In this document: positions 8,896-17,871 of the stretch, in pieces
Layout: each line of letters opens with the position of its first letter
Position numbering within the stretch: position 1 is the first letter of the stretch
From: Rhodobiaceae bacterium
Lineage (GTDB): Bacteria; Pseudomonadota; Alphaproteobacteria; RS24
Direction: 5' to 3'
Assembly: GCA_024645085.1 (NCBI GenBank)
Contig: JAHEGN010000004.1
Coordinates: forward strand, 28,748-92,747
DNA: 64,000 nucleotides
The notes under the pieces: model-generated
The model's input: only the letters and a program-made list of their open reading frames with translations
Databases searched by the model: none
What the model was told of the DNA's origin: nothing
Made by a program: the position numbers and the translations under genes

Positions 8896-9672
8896 TCAGA
8901 TATATTGCCCGTCATCGACGGTAATTGCGGTGCCGGTCATGCCTTTGCCGTGCGGGCCAGCCAGCAGCAGCAGCGCGCCGTCGAGGTCTTCTTGACCGGC
9001 CAGACGCCGCCGCGGGAAACTATTGATTTGCTTTTGCCCGCCCTCGGTCTGCCACCAAAAATCATTAATTTCGGTTTCAATATAGCCCGGGCAAATGGCG
9101 TTGACGTTAATCTCATGGCGGGCCCATTCGCGGGCCAGACCACGGGTCATCATCAAAATGCCAGATTTCGACATGCAATAGGCGGTGATGCCGGGCAGAA
9201 CGCGGGTGCCGCCAACTGAAGAAATATTGATCACGCGGGCTGGGTTTTTCGCTTGAATATGGTGGCGGGCAAATGCTGTGGCCAGAAAAAATGGCGCATT
9301 CATATTGGTCGAGACAATGGTTTGATACTCATCTGGGGTTAATTCCAGGGCGTTTTTGGTGACATTCATGCCAGCATTATTGACCAGAATATCTGGCATA
9401 AAACCGGCCGCATTGAGGGCTTGATAAAAATCGTCAATCTTGTCGAGCTGATTGACGTCAAGCGCCACTGCATGCACCACCCCACCGGATGCTTCAATAT
9501 CGTCTTTCAGGGCGCTCAAACGCTCGGTGCGTCGCGCGGCAATGACCACGCGGGCGCCAGCGGCCGCCAGTACATGGGCAAAGCGCGCGCCCAGACCAGA
9601 GCTGGCGCCAGTGATTAAGGCGGTGTGGCCGCTGAGGTCGACATTTGTTACGGGTGTGTGTGGTTCGGTCAT
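8896..9672 (-). CDS. SDR family NAD(P)-dependent oxidoreductase
   Basis: Classical short-chain dehydrogenase/reductase of 258 residues. The cofactor motif TGASSGLG is at 21-28, NNAG at 98-101, catalytic serine in INISS (about 151) and the YxxxK pair Y165/K169 in AYCMSKSG. The start at 9672 is chosen because GGAGC lies just upstream (gaaggagctcac); an earlier in-frame start would include that site. It reads like a 3-oxoacyl-reductase or gluconate-5-dehydrogenase relative, but substrate cannot be assigned. It stands between the cadherin-like gene and tatD. Confidence 0.9.
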   Translation of the reverse strand: MTEPHTPVTNVDLSGHTALITGASSGLGARFAHVLAAAGARVVIAARRTERLSALKDDIEASGGVVHAVALDVNQLDKIDDFYQALNAAGFMPDILVNNAGMNVTKNALELTPDEYQTIVSTNMNAPFFLATAFARHHIQAKNPARVINISSVGGTRVLPGITAYCMSKSGILMMTRGLAREWARHEINVNAICPGYIETEINDFWWQTEGGQKQINSFPRRRLAGQEDLDGALLLLAGPHGKGMTGTAITVDDGQYI

Positions 9673-9743
9673 GTGAGCTCCTTCGCGCCAAAACATGACC
9701 CTTGTGTGCCACAAATTTGCCGCTGGTGAAAGCCCCGCCGCGC

Positions 9744-12539
9744 CTACATGAGCGTAATCGACAGATCAATCATGTCTTGCAAATTTTCGTCATCGCTAAC
9801 AATGGCAGTGATGTCGAAAATATTATCACCGTTGGCGCTCGGCTGACCGGGTGTCGGCGGGGTTTTCCAACTGATAACGCCATCGGCGATGGTGAAATCA
9901 TCGGCATCGGCGCCGGTCAAGCTCCAGCTGAGCAGCTCATTGATGTCTGGATCCGTGGCGGTGATGCTGGTCAGTGCCGTTTCGCCGACGGTGGCGGTGA
10001 GTACGGTTGGCGTGTTGTCATCAATGACTGGCGCTTCATTCACATCAATCAAAGGAATTGTGATGGTGAAGTCGTTGCTGGCGCCGGAAATATGAGTGGC
10101 GCGGACAATAAAAATTTCCTCTGCGCGGGTTTCAAAGTCCAGCGCGACGTCATAGACCGACCGAACCTCCCCTGTTGTCGGGTCGATTGTCAGTCCCTCC
10201 AGCGTATCCAAAGTGATCACCAGACTATAGGTAATATCTGCGCTGCTGCCCAAATAACTCGTCATCGCGATATAAGAAAAGCCGGTCAAACTTTGGTTTT
10301 CGGCCATTGCTGGAAGCTCGGAATCTGAAGTCAGCAAAATTGGATGGAACTGACGCACAGTCACGGTCACATCAATACTATCGGTCAGCCCGCCGCCATC
10401 TGTGGCAATCACTGTCACCGTGCGCACGTTATTGGCTGTTACCACTTGTAAGGTGAATGATTGCGACGTTATTAAAGCCTGACCATCGCCGAAAGTGGAG
10501 ACCAGAATAACCACGCTATAGCTCGGCCGCGTCGCAAAATTTACTTGCGTGGTCGCCGCGAAACTCAAGACACCAGTATCCGCGTCGATAACAAACTCGG
10601 CGCCCCCGACTAAACTCCAAGTTGGCGCCAGGCCGCCGTCGGTCTGAACCATGAATTGATGGACGGCTTCACCTGCTTGATAAGTCCGACCTTCCTCAAG
10701 CTGCATACCAACGCCAGCCAAATCAGCCTCAGAAAACACCGGCGCTTCATCATGAACATTGACCAGCGTCACAATATAATCAACCGACAAGCTCGGATTG
10801 TCGCCATTGTCGCCATCCCCCGTCACCACTGTGTAACGGAAAACATTGTCGCCATCAGCACTGACCAGACGATCAGCATCGGCCGCTTCAGTAAAAGTAA
10901 CAAAATAATTCGCCCCATCCTTAGTCAGGGTAAACTGATTGGCATCAGGGCCTTCAAGGCGCACATAGGGATTGGCGTATTCTGATGGGTAGGCAGCAAA
11001 ACCCAAAACATCAGTATTCGGCGACGTTTCAGAAATCGTCACCTCAATCGGCTGGGCATAATATTCAACGCCAGACACCGCCGTGTCGATGGCCTCCAAA
11101 TAAAGGCTCGGAAGTTCCACTACGTCACGAACATTTAACACCACTGTCGCTGTGATGGTGCCCCCACCCTCAACTTGTCCAGTCAGGGAGATGGTAAATT
11201 GTGGCGCCGTCTCATAGTCAAACTTCTCAACCACACCCAAAACAGATGAACGCAAACCGATACGGCCATCAGCCGATACACCGTCATGCGACAAGTGAAA
11301 CAATAGCCGCCCCGTTTCATCGCTCGCGCCGTGGGTAATTGTCCAAGTGACCGCTTGCGCGGGACTGCTCGAAATAATCGCCAAATCAGTGTCGGGCGCC
11401 AAATCGACGCGCCCGTCATATAAATCAACACGGTAGTCAACCTCATATCCGTCTGGGTTGGGGGCCGTTTGCTCGGCCGTTAACTCAATGGTCAAATCTT
11501 GTGTCACCGTCGACACACCATCGGTCAGTTGCACCCGCAGGCGATAAAATAAGTCACCATCAGAGCTTCGCGAACCACCAATATCTGGAGCACTAACCCA
11601 TTTCAGCAGACCATTTTGCGACAACTCAAAAGCGCCCGCATCCTCGCCACCAACCAGCGACCAAAATCGGTCTACACTATTGGCGTTGAGACCAAACAAT
11701 TGTCCGATTTCAAGCCCTTCATCAGTAACCGCCAATTGCTGATCACCGGCCGCGTTAAAGCCGATTGCCAGCGGCGCTTCGGCGCCAATAATATGCACGG
11801 TGAGGCGTTGTTCAACCTCAAAGCTATTTGTGTCAAAAGCCGCTGAAATGGCAATCACAGTAATCTCATGGGAAACTTGATTGAGGTTGAGATTACCGCC
11901 GTCGCCAACATAAAACAGTTCGCCAGTTAGTTGGTTAATGGAAAAACCGAGCGCCTCTGATGCAGCGCTTAACCGGTAACTCACCGTGTCACCGTCAGCA
12001 TCGCTAGCCGTCACAAATCCCGATAAGGCAACCGGCGCATGCGTGCCAACCGAAGCCGCCGCAATGGTGATGTCATCACTAATCGCTTCAAATACCGCTA
12101 CATTCGGAAAGCCGGTTTCATAGGTGGCGGCAAAGTCAGTCGCTGTAAACTCGCGGCCAGCCGGATCAACAAACACGACATATTGTAAATTATTCACAAT
12201 AAGCTCATATTGCCCGTCAATCGTAATCACCAGACTTCCGGTCGCAAGATCACCAGCCATGACCACGCCGGACACCGGCACACCACTGGTAAATTCAATG
12301 CGCTCAAACTCATCCAATGGCCTGTCGCTATCGGCAATCGTGATGTGAGCTGACAAAGCACTGGTGATCCGATAAACATCGGCGCCACTGCCACCATTAA
12401 GCGTCAAAGCCGGCGTATCAGCGTTCACGATAATCGGCAGGGCTTCGGCAAAAACATCATCCGGCTGTGTTGCACGCGGCGCACCAGCCAACACATCCCA
12501 TACCACCCAAGCACCATCAAAAAAGCGAATTTCTTCCAT
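9744..12539 (-). CDS. Large cadherin/Ig-like repeat protein, cysteine-free
   Basis: A 931-residue protein with no cysteine and only four lysines that I can see, rich in Asp, Thr, Val and Gly. An N-terminal module (about 1-165, with GGSGADVYRI near 49-58) is followed by cadherin/Ig-like units of roughly 90-120 residues. Unit ends are near 252, 354, 475, 598, 703, 833 and 931, several marked by the calcium-linker motif (VNVHDEAPVF, IDVNEAPVI). Residues 703-730 hold only the back half of a unit. There is no Sec signal peptide or membrane segment. The protein stops right after the last strand (DLSITLM), with no RTX nonapeptide block or typical type I secretion tail. The start at 12539 has GGAGA upstream. 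A surface adhesin is the likeliest role; no dedicated secretion genes are adjacent. Confidence 0.8.
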   Translation of the reverse strand: MEEIRFFDGAWVVWDVLAGAPRATQPDDVFAEALPIIVNADTPALTLNGGSGADVYRITSALSAHITIADSDRPLDEFERIEFTSGVPVSGVVMAGDLATGSLVITIDGQYELIVNNLQYVVFVDPAGREFTATDFAATYETGFPNVAVFEAISDDITIAAASVGTHAPVALSGFVTASDADGDTVSYRLSAASEALGFSINQLTGELFYVGDGGNLNLNQVSHEITVIAISAAFDTNSFEVEQRLTVHIIGAEAPLAIGFNAAGDQQLAVTDEGLEIGQLFGLNANSVDRFWSLVGGEDAGAFELSQNGLLKWVSAPDIGGSRSSDGDLFYRLRVQLTDGVSTVTQDLTIELTAEQTAPNPDGYEVDYRVDLYDGRVDLAPDTDLAIISSSPAQAVTWTITHGASDETGRLLFHLSHDGVSADGRIGLRSSVLGVVEKFDYETAPQFTISLTGQVEGGGTITATVVLNVRDVVELPSLYLEAIDTAVSGVEYYAQPIEVTISETSPNTDVLGFAAYPSEYANPYVRLEGPDANQFTLTKDGANYFVTFTEAADADRLVSADGDNVFRYTVVTGDGDNGDNPSLSVDYIVTLVNVHDEAPVFSEADLAGVGMQLEEGRTYQAGEAVHQFMVQTDGGLAPTWSLVGGAEFVIDADTGVLSFAATTQVNFATRPSYSVVILVSTFGDGQALITSQSFTLQVVTANNVRTVTVIATDGGGLTDSIDVTVTVRQFHPILLTSDSELPAMAENQSLTGFSYIAMTSYLGSSADITYSLVITLDTLEGLTIDPTTGEVRSVYDVALDFETRAEEIFIVRATHISGASNDFTITIPLIDVNEAPVIDDNTPTVLTATVGETALTSITATDPDINELLSWSLTGADADDFTIADGVISWKTPPTPGQPSANGDNIFDITAIVSDDENLQDMIDLSITLM

Positions 12540-12556
12540 TGTGAGTCTCCAAATTG

Positions 12557-12599
12557 GCGTGCGAACACGCAATTGATTTAGACAACTCGCCAAAGCGAG
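12557..12599 (-). promoter_or_regulatory. Two stem-loops in leader of the cadherin-like gene
   Basis: On the minus strand, just before the ribosome site of the cadherin-like gene, two perfect 5-bp hairpins stand in tandem: CTCGC-tttg-GCGAG (12586-12599) and GCGTG-ttcg-CACGC (12557-12570), the latter with a UUCG tetraloop. Such stable structures in a 5' leader may affect mRNA stability or translation. I cannot match them to a known riboswitch. Confidence 0.45.
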
Positions 12600-12723
12600 C
12601 CACACAACAAAACAAAGAAAGCAACAAGGCGACTATTTTATTATTCTGCGCAGTCCGAAAGACTAAGCACCCTTGAACTCTTCATGATAATTGAAATTTG
12701 AACCTTCGCAAGGGATAAACCGG

Positions 12724-13098
12724 CTATTTTTTCATTTCTTGCCGCACAAAGCGACGGTAAAGCCAAGGAGCCAAAATATAGCTATAGACCAATCCCGCTA
12801 TGTTGCGCATCGGTGGCCAGTCAATCAGCCGCGCTAACCAGATAAATTTCGGAAGTCGACGCCATAAGGCGATAAAGGCGGTCACACCAACCAGCATGGA
12901 ATCGCCTTGTTTGGCGTGCAGCGCTTGCAATAATTGCGGCCGCGTGAAACCGTTTGGCACATCACCAGTAGAAATATCGTGAAACAGCACATCAGCAATC
13001 TGGTGGCGCGTCACAAGTTTTTGGTAAATCGCAATCTCTGGCCCGCAAATCGAGCAGCCACCATTGTAAAAGACTGTTAAAGGCGCACGCGTGGTCAA
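12724..13098 (-). CDS. DCC family thiol-disulfide oxidoreductase (DUF393)
   Basis: A 124-residue protein of the DCC1-like family. The N-terminal signature FYNGGCSICGPE carries the CxxC pair (C15, C18) in a thioredoxin-like fold. The later PKFIWLARLIDWPPMRNIAGLVYSYILAPW region is typical of the family, ending in a basic tail. It is probably a redox-active protein of unknown partner, cytoplasmic or membrane-associated through its hydrophobic C-terminal part. Its ATG overlaps the stop of the upstream small gene by 4 bp (ATGA), so the two are coupled. Confidence 0.85.
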   Translation of the reverse strand: MTTRAPLTVFYNGGCSICGPEIAIYQKLVTRHQIADVLFHDISTGDVPNGFTRPQLLQALHAKQGDSMLVGVTAFIALWRRLPKFIWLARLIDWPPMRNIAGLVYSYILAPWLYRRFVRQEMKK

Positions 13099-13325
13099 TT
13101 TAACACCGCTTCGTTTTCTGGCAGCCTGCCCTCACGCAAAGCCACCAGATAGGCGATAATCATATCCCAAGCGGCCAGACCATCGACGTCGCCGAGCGCC
13201 GCAAATTCAGCGGCCCGCATCGTTGCAACCACTTCGGCATCATCGCCATATTGCTGCACCAGTGCGGCGCAAGCGGCGGCCAATGCCTGATCAGTTTTAC
13301 CCTTATCATCTGCACTATCACTCAT
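13095..13325 (-). CDS. Small conserved-type hypothetical protein
   Basis: A 76-residue acidic protein with a helical core (AAEFAALGDVDGLAAWDMII). The ATG at 13325 is preferred because upstream in-frame residues are low-complexity and basic, unlike the rest. I do not recognise a named domain; similar short proteins with a GDVxGxAxW-type helix occur in alphaproteobacteria without assigned function. It overlaps the DCC-family gene by 4 bp, suggesting a two-gene unit, possibly with linked roles. Confidence 0.6.
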   Translation of the reverse strand: MSDSADDKGKTDQALAAACAALVQQYGDDAEVVATMRAAEFAALGDVDGLAAWDMIIAYLVALREGRLPENEAVLN

Positions 13326-13598
13326 GGCACAGATATAGGCCAATATATAAGCGCGGCAAGTATTCGGATCACGACTTGAGGGCGTTCGGGTGAGCGGCTT
13401 TAGGTGTTTGGGTAAGTGGCGGATGAGAAATGCGCGCGAAATGTGCGGAGTACTCAAACAAAAACAAAATACACTCTCATTGTTATTATTGTTATCTCAC
13501 ACATTCCGCGCCCAGAGATTACCGCCTGTGAAACGAGGCGCAAGAAGCTTAATTTCAAATATTTACAATAAAGAAAATAAACTAAATGGCCATGAGCC

Positions 13599-13931
13599 CT
13601 ACTTTGCCGCTTTTTTTCTTGTCGTTAAATAGGCCACCGGAACTAAGCCTAAAAGACTCCCAAGAACCATGGCAGCCAAGCCGGATGACAAGGCGATTAA
13701 TACCATCGGTAGATTGAATTGATTTTTCTTATACAGGATTAGAAAAGACAAGGCTAAGCAGAAGATCGCCGCAGCTCGCAAACCGATAAGCACCGAGCCC
13801 TCAATATCCTGCATGATCAATCCACCAATAATGGCAGCCACCAGAATCGTAAATAATAAATAAGCGAGATAAAACCCTATGGCTTGTTCGGTTGTTCTTT
13901 GTTTCTCAAGGGTAAATAAATCATCAAACAT
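13599..13931 (-). CDS. Small membrane protein, unknown function
   Basis: A 110-residue protein. A short soluble start (MFDDLFTLEKQRTTEQ) is followed by four hydrophobic stretches at about 17-39, 46-66, 73-91 and possibly 92-103, then a basic end (TTRKKAAK). A clear AAGGAG site precedes the ATG, which argues for a real gene. I recognise no family. The 273 bp between it and the 76-residue gene hold no further gene that I can support; they are AT-rich. Confidence 0.65.
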   Translation of the reverse strand: MFDDLFTLEKQRTTEQAIGFYLAYLLFTILVAAIIGGLIMQDIEGSVLIGLRAAAIFCLALSFLILYKKNQFNLPMVLIALSSGLAAMVLGSLLGLVPVAYLTTRKKAAK

Positions 13932-14007
13932 AGCATTCTCCTTTTGCGGCTTTTTATTATGCTGAGTAATACTATAGGCTGAAAGTCAGCAGGAGGCTAC
14001 AGCACAG

Positions 14008-14568
14008 TCACGGAATATGACGGGGCTGAATTGTGCTACTGAAATCTCTCATTTTCTCAATGAATAGTTTTTTGCCACGCGCAACATTTTCTGCCCAGTC
14101 GTCATGCGCGCCCGCGTCAGCATTGTCGGAAATATATTTGAAACATTTGAAATCGACATGGTGCTGATAGCAAACCTTGGCCATGGCATAGGCCTCCATA
14201 TCGACCAAATCTGTTTCTAATTTAGGCGTCTCAGTGACAAAAGAATCGCCGCTGCCGCAGCTCACCCCATGGCCACCAAATTGAATCTCGCCTATCGCGT
14301 CAAACGGGGTTTGGCCAAGCGCAAAACCAAGCGCCGTGGCGTCCATATCGCGCTGTACAAAATGCGACACTTCAACCAAGCCGGTGAGGGTTTTATTCAA
14401 ACTGCCAGCCGTGCCGTAGTTAATGATCAGCGATGGCGAAAATTCTTTGATGATGGCGAGGGTCTTAACCGCCGCATTAATTTTACCGACGCCAGTATAA
14501 TCAAGGCGAAAATCCGGCAGGTCGTTGGGGCTGAGCTCTTGCTCAACCGCGACAAGGATGAAAGTCAT
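14008..14568 (-). CDS. 5'-methylthioadenosine/SAH nucleosidase-like protein
   Basis: A purine-nucleoside phosphorylase-fold protein of 186 residues, shorter than E. coli MTAN. Visible family features are VAVEQEL near 7-11 (candidate catalytic Glu), NYGTAGSL (50-57), DLVDMEAYA with E125 and KYISDNAD with D148, matching the nucleoside-binding Glu and the proton-donating Asp. The expected reaction is hydrolysis of MTA or S-adenosylhomocysteine to adenine, feeding methionine salvage. It sits 44 bp downstream of glmS. The short length leaves some doubt about which nucleoside it uses. Confidence 0.8.
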   Translation of the reverse strand: MTFILVAVEQELSPNDLPDFRLDYTGVGKINAAVKTLAIIKEFSPSLIINYGTAGSLNKTLTGLVEVSHFVQRDMDATALGFALGQTPFDAIGEIQFGGHGVSCGSGDSFVTETPKLETDLVDMEAYAMAKVCYQHHVDFKCFKYISDNADAGAHDDWAENVARGKKLFIEKMRDFSSTIQPRHIP

Positions 14569-14612
14569 GTGGTTTTCCTGACATTATTATTATTTCGGAA
14601 AAACGCTTACAC

Positions 14613-16436
14613 TCACTCCACGGTAACAGATTTGGCCAAATTGCGCGGCTGGTCAACATCCGTGCCTTTGGCAACAGCGACGTGATAGGCCAATAATTGT
14701 AGCGGCAGGGCATAGACAATCGGCGCAATAAAGGCGTCGATTTCCGGCATGGTGATGGTTTCGGCACAGCCCTCTCCCGCCGCTTCCAATCCTTGGGCGC
14801 TTGCCAGCATGATAATCTGACCACCACGGGCCATCACCTCTTGCATATTGGAAACAGTTTTTTCAAACAACGGTCCATCAGGGGCGATGGTGACAATAGG
14901 CATATGCTCATCGACCAAGGCAATGGAACCATGTTTCAACTCACCGGCGGCAAAACCTTCGGCGTGAATGTAAGAAATTTCTTTCAGCTTCAGCGCCCCC
15001 TCAAGAGCTAGCGGGAACATGGTAGCGCGGCCAATATATAGCGCGCTATTGGTGTCAACAAAGCCACGGGCGATGTCCTCAATATGCGCCTCACCGGCCA
15101 GCACTTCATTGGCCAAGCGCGGGGTTGTTAGCAATAGATTGCACAGACGCGCCTCATCGTCAGCCGATATGGTGTTTTTTAACCGTCCCAAATGAATGGC
15201 CAAAGCCGCCAGCGCACCCAGTTGGGCGGTGAAAGCTTTCGTTGAGGCCACGCCAATTTCCGGGCCAGCATAGGTAGGCAGCGTCAAATCGACTTCGCGT
15301 GTCATTGAGCTTTCCGGCACATTGACGACGCCCAATGTTGGCAAGCCGTGTTCTTTACAATGGCGAAGCGCCGCTAAAGTGTCGGCTGTCTCACCGGATT
15401 GCGAGACGAAAATCGCTAAGCAATCTTTATCCATTGGCGCCTCGCGGTAACGAAACTCGGAGGCAATATCAATGCCAGCGGGAATGCGGGCATAGCGTTC
15501 AATCCAATTGCGGCCCACTTGGGCGGCAAAATAAGCCGTACCACAGGCCACCAAAATCACCCGATTCACATTGGCAATATCAATGTCATGTTCGGGCAGT
15601 CGAATGGCTTGCTCTTCGGGTTGTACATATTGACCAAAAGTGCGCGACAAGACGTCAGGCTGTTCGTGAATTTCCTTGCGCATGAAATGCCGGTAATTGC
15701 CCTTATCAACCATGCCACTGGCGGCATCCACCACTTCCACCGGACGCGATACTGGATGGCCGGCGACATCAAAAATCGATAGACCATCAATTGACAAAAT
15801 GCCCCAATCGCCGTCTTGCAGATAAGTGACCTTATTGGTGAACGGGGCCAGAGCAAAAGCATCAGATCCGAGATACATGGCACCTGCCCCATGGCCAATG
15901 GCGAGCGGGCTGCCATGGCGAGCAAAAATCATTTGTTTGTCATTGCCATCAATAATCAGGCCAATGGCATAGGCGCCGCTGAGGCTGGAAAAAGTTTTTT
16001 GCGCCGCTTGTTCAATCGTCGCACCGCTCTCCAAATGGCTGGTAAATAAATGCGCAATCACTTCCGTATCCGTGTCGGAAGTAAAGCTGGCACCGCCTGC
16101 AATCAATTGCTGTTTGAGCGGTTTGTAATTTTCAATAATACCATTGTGAACCACGGCGACGCGCTGTGTGCTATGCGGATGAGCATTGGCGGTAATGGCT
16201 GGCCCATGGGTGGCCCAGCGCGTATGACCAATGCCGATCATTCCTTCAAGCGGCATTTTTTTGAGCACGTCGCCGAGCGCGTTTAATTTGCCCTCAGCCC
16301 GACGCCGGTCGAGCTTGCCCTTATGAATCGTGGCGATACCGGCGCTATCATAGCCACGATACTCCAGCCGTTTAAGGCCATCGAAAACCAGTTGGGTTAC
16401 ATCTTGTTCGGCGATGACGCCAATAATGCCACACAT
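14613..16436 (-). CDS. glmS: Glutamine-fructose-6-phosphate transaminase GlmS
   Basis: Makes glucosamine-6-phosphate from fructose-6-phosphate and glutamine, the entry to amino-sugar and peptidoglycan synthesis. The 607 residues begin with the Ntn glutaminase nucleophile Cys2 (MCGIIGVI), with HTRWATHG and NGIIENY in the same domain (1 to about 220). Two SIS domains follow (SQSGETADT around 350, ALEGALKLKEISYIHAEGF around 480), ending in the conserved PRNLAKSVTVE. The glmU stop and glmS start abut as TAAATG, leaving no room for a glmS ribozyme. Confidence 0.98.
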   Translation of the reverse strand: MCGIIGVIAEQDVTQLVFDGLKRLEYRGYDSAGIATIHKGKLDRRRAEGKLNALGDVLKKMPLEGMIGIGHTRWATHGPAITANAHPHSTQRVAVVHNGIIENYKPLKQQLIAGGASFTSDTDTEVIAHLFTSHLESGATIEQAAQKTFSSLSGAYAIGLIIDGNDKQMIFARHGSPLAIGHGAGAMYLGSDAFALAPFTNKVTYLQDGDWGILSIDGLSIFDVAGHPVSRPVEVVDAASGMVDKGNYRHFMRKEIHEQPDVLSRTFGQYVQPEEQAIRLPEHDIDIANVNRVILVACGTAYFAAQVGRNWIERYARIPAGIDIASEFRYREAPMDKDCLAIFVSQSGETADTLAALRHCKEHGLPTLGVVNVPESSMTREVDLTLPTYAGPEIGVASTKAFTAQLGALAALAIHLGRLKNTISADDEARLCNLLLTTPRLANEVLAGEAHIEDIARGFVDTNSALYIGRATMFPLALEGALKLKEISYIHAEGFAAGELKHGSIALVDEHMPIVTIAPDGPLFEKTVSNMQEVMARGGQIIMLASAQGLEAAGEGCAETITMPEIDAFIAPIVYALPLQLLAYHVAVAKGTDVDQPRNLAKSVTVE

Positions 16437-17771
16437 TTACTCTGACCCTTTATTCTTGTTGCGAAACTTGGTGCCCCATTTTTCAATCACCCGCTCAGGC
16501 GCACGAGTCACCACGAGAGCATTATCCGGCACATCATTGGTCAAAGTTGTCCCTGACCCCAAATAAGCACCCGCCCCAATCGATACTGGCGCCACCAAAG
16601 ATGAGTTGGAGCCAACAAAAGCCCCGGCGCCAATTTTGGTTATATGTTTATGAAAGCCATCATAATTACAGGTGATGGTACCGGCGCCAATGTTCACTTC
16701 CGGCCCCAATTCAGCATCGCCAATATAAGATAAATGGCTGACCTTGGCGCCAAACCCAATATGCGCCTTTTTGGTTTCAACAAAATTACCAATTTTCACT
16801 TCATCTTCGACAATGGTGCCCGGTCGCAAACGAGCATAGGGGCCTATTTGCGCCCGCGCGCCAATCACCACACCTTCAAGATGGCTGAATGATTTAATCA
16901 CTGTGCCGGCGCCAATCGACACACCAGGATTGATTTTCACATGCGGCTCAAGCGTCACATCGCCAGCGATTTGTGTATCAAAACTCAAAAACACACTATC
17001 GGGGTCCTGCATGGCCACGCCAGCATCCAAAAATCCGGCGCGCAATCTTTGCTGCATTAATTTTTCTGCTTTTGCCTGTCCAGCGCGCCCATCAACCCCC
17101 AAAGTGTCTTGCGTATCGGCCATAATCAAAGCGCTGGAACGGCCCGATTGAACACCAAGCGATACTAGGTCAGGCAAATAATATTCGCCCTGCGCATTAT
17201 CATTGCTTAACTTTGGCAAAAGGTCAGCCAAGGCATTTTGGCTCAACCCCATAGCGCCACCATTGCATAAGCCGATGGCCCGCGTCGCCGCATCAGCGTC
17301 TTTATATTCCACTATCGCTTGCGGGGCGCCATTATCATCTAAAATGATGCGCCCATAAGCGGCCGCGTCCTGCGGCTCAAAACCAAGCACGGCAATATCT
17401 TCAGCGCAGCTGGCCAGCGATTGCAGCACTTGTGCGCGCATTAAGGGCGTGTCGCCAAACATCACCAGCACACGCTCACCTGCGGGCAATACTGGCAAGG
17501 CGGCGCGCACCGCATCGCCGGTGCCGTTTTGTTGCTCCTGCAAACAATGAACAATTTCGCACCCCAGCCCATCAGCATAGGCGCGCACATTATCTTGCTC
17601 GGGAGAGGTCACCAGAAAAATGGTTTTTGCCCCAGCCGACATAGCCGCTTTGACGGCATAACCGAGCATTGGCTGTCCGGCAATTTCATGCAGCACTTTT
17701 GGCAAGGCGGATCTCATCCGTGTGCCTTTACCGGCGGCCAGAATAATGGCGTTAAATTCTATCTGCTTCAT
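16437..17771 (-). CDS. glmU: Bifunctional GlmU (uridyltransferase/acetyltransferase)
   Basis: Acetylates glucosamine-1-phosphate and then adds UMP to give UDP-GlcNAc. The N-terminal pyrophosphorylase domain carries LAAGKGTRMR (11-20), LPKVLHEIAG and the QEQQNGTGDAV segment. The C-terminal left-handed beta-helix has repeated hexapeptides and the active-site stretch RLRPGT...VEIGNFVETKK-like sequence (here IGNFVETKKAHIGF), then HLSYIGDAELG and NIGAGTITCNYDG. The 444 residues are normal. It is directly upstream of glmS, so two enzymes of one pathway are cotranscribed. Confidence 0.98.
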   Translation of the reverse strand: MKQIEFNAIILAAGKGTRMRSALPKVLHEIAGQPMLGYAVKAAMSAGAKTIFLVTSPEQDNVRAYADGLGCEIVHCLQEQQNGTGDAVRAALPVLPAGERVLVMFGDTPLMRAQVLQSLASCAEDIAVLGFEPQDAAAYGRIILDDNGAPQAIVEYKDADAATRAIGLCNGGAMGLSQNALADLLPKLSNDNAQGEYYLPDLVSLGVQSGRSSALIMADTQDTLGVDGRAGQAKAEKLMQQRLRAGFLDAGVAMQDPDSVFLSFDTQIAGDVTLEPHVKINPGVSIGAGTVIKSFSHLEGVVIGARAQIGPYARLRPGTIVEDEVKIGNFVETKKAHIGFGAKVSHLSYIGDAELGPEVNIGAGTITCNYDGFHKHITKIGAGAFVGSNSSLVAPVSIGAGAYLGSGTTLTNDVPDNALVVTRAPERVIEKWGTKFRNKNKGSE

Positions 17772-17871
17772 CTATCAACTTTCGACGCCTGAGGAATAAC
17801 GAGACGCAGTTATAGACTGAGTTGGATTCAGAAAAGAAATCAAACTGTTTTGCGCTTTGTTACGGCCTCGA

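Noticed and set aside
9702..10328. Long open frame on the plus strand opposite the cadherin-like gene
   Set aside because: It lies wholly antisense to a gene with clear repeat features, has no family motif and no ribosome site; it mirrors the codon bias of the real gene.
9744..12539. RTX toxin
   Set aside because: No GGxGxDxUx nonapeptide array; a single GGSGAD near the N-terminus is not enough.
16430..16445. glmS ribozyme or riboswitch
   Set aside because: glmU stop and glmS start abut, leaving no leader, and the ribozyme is a Firmicute feature.
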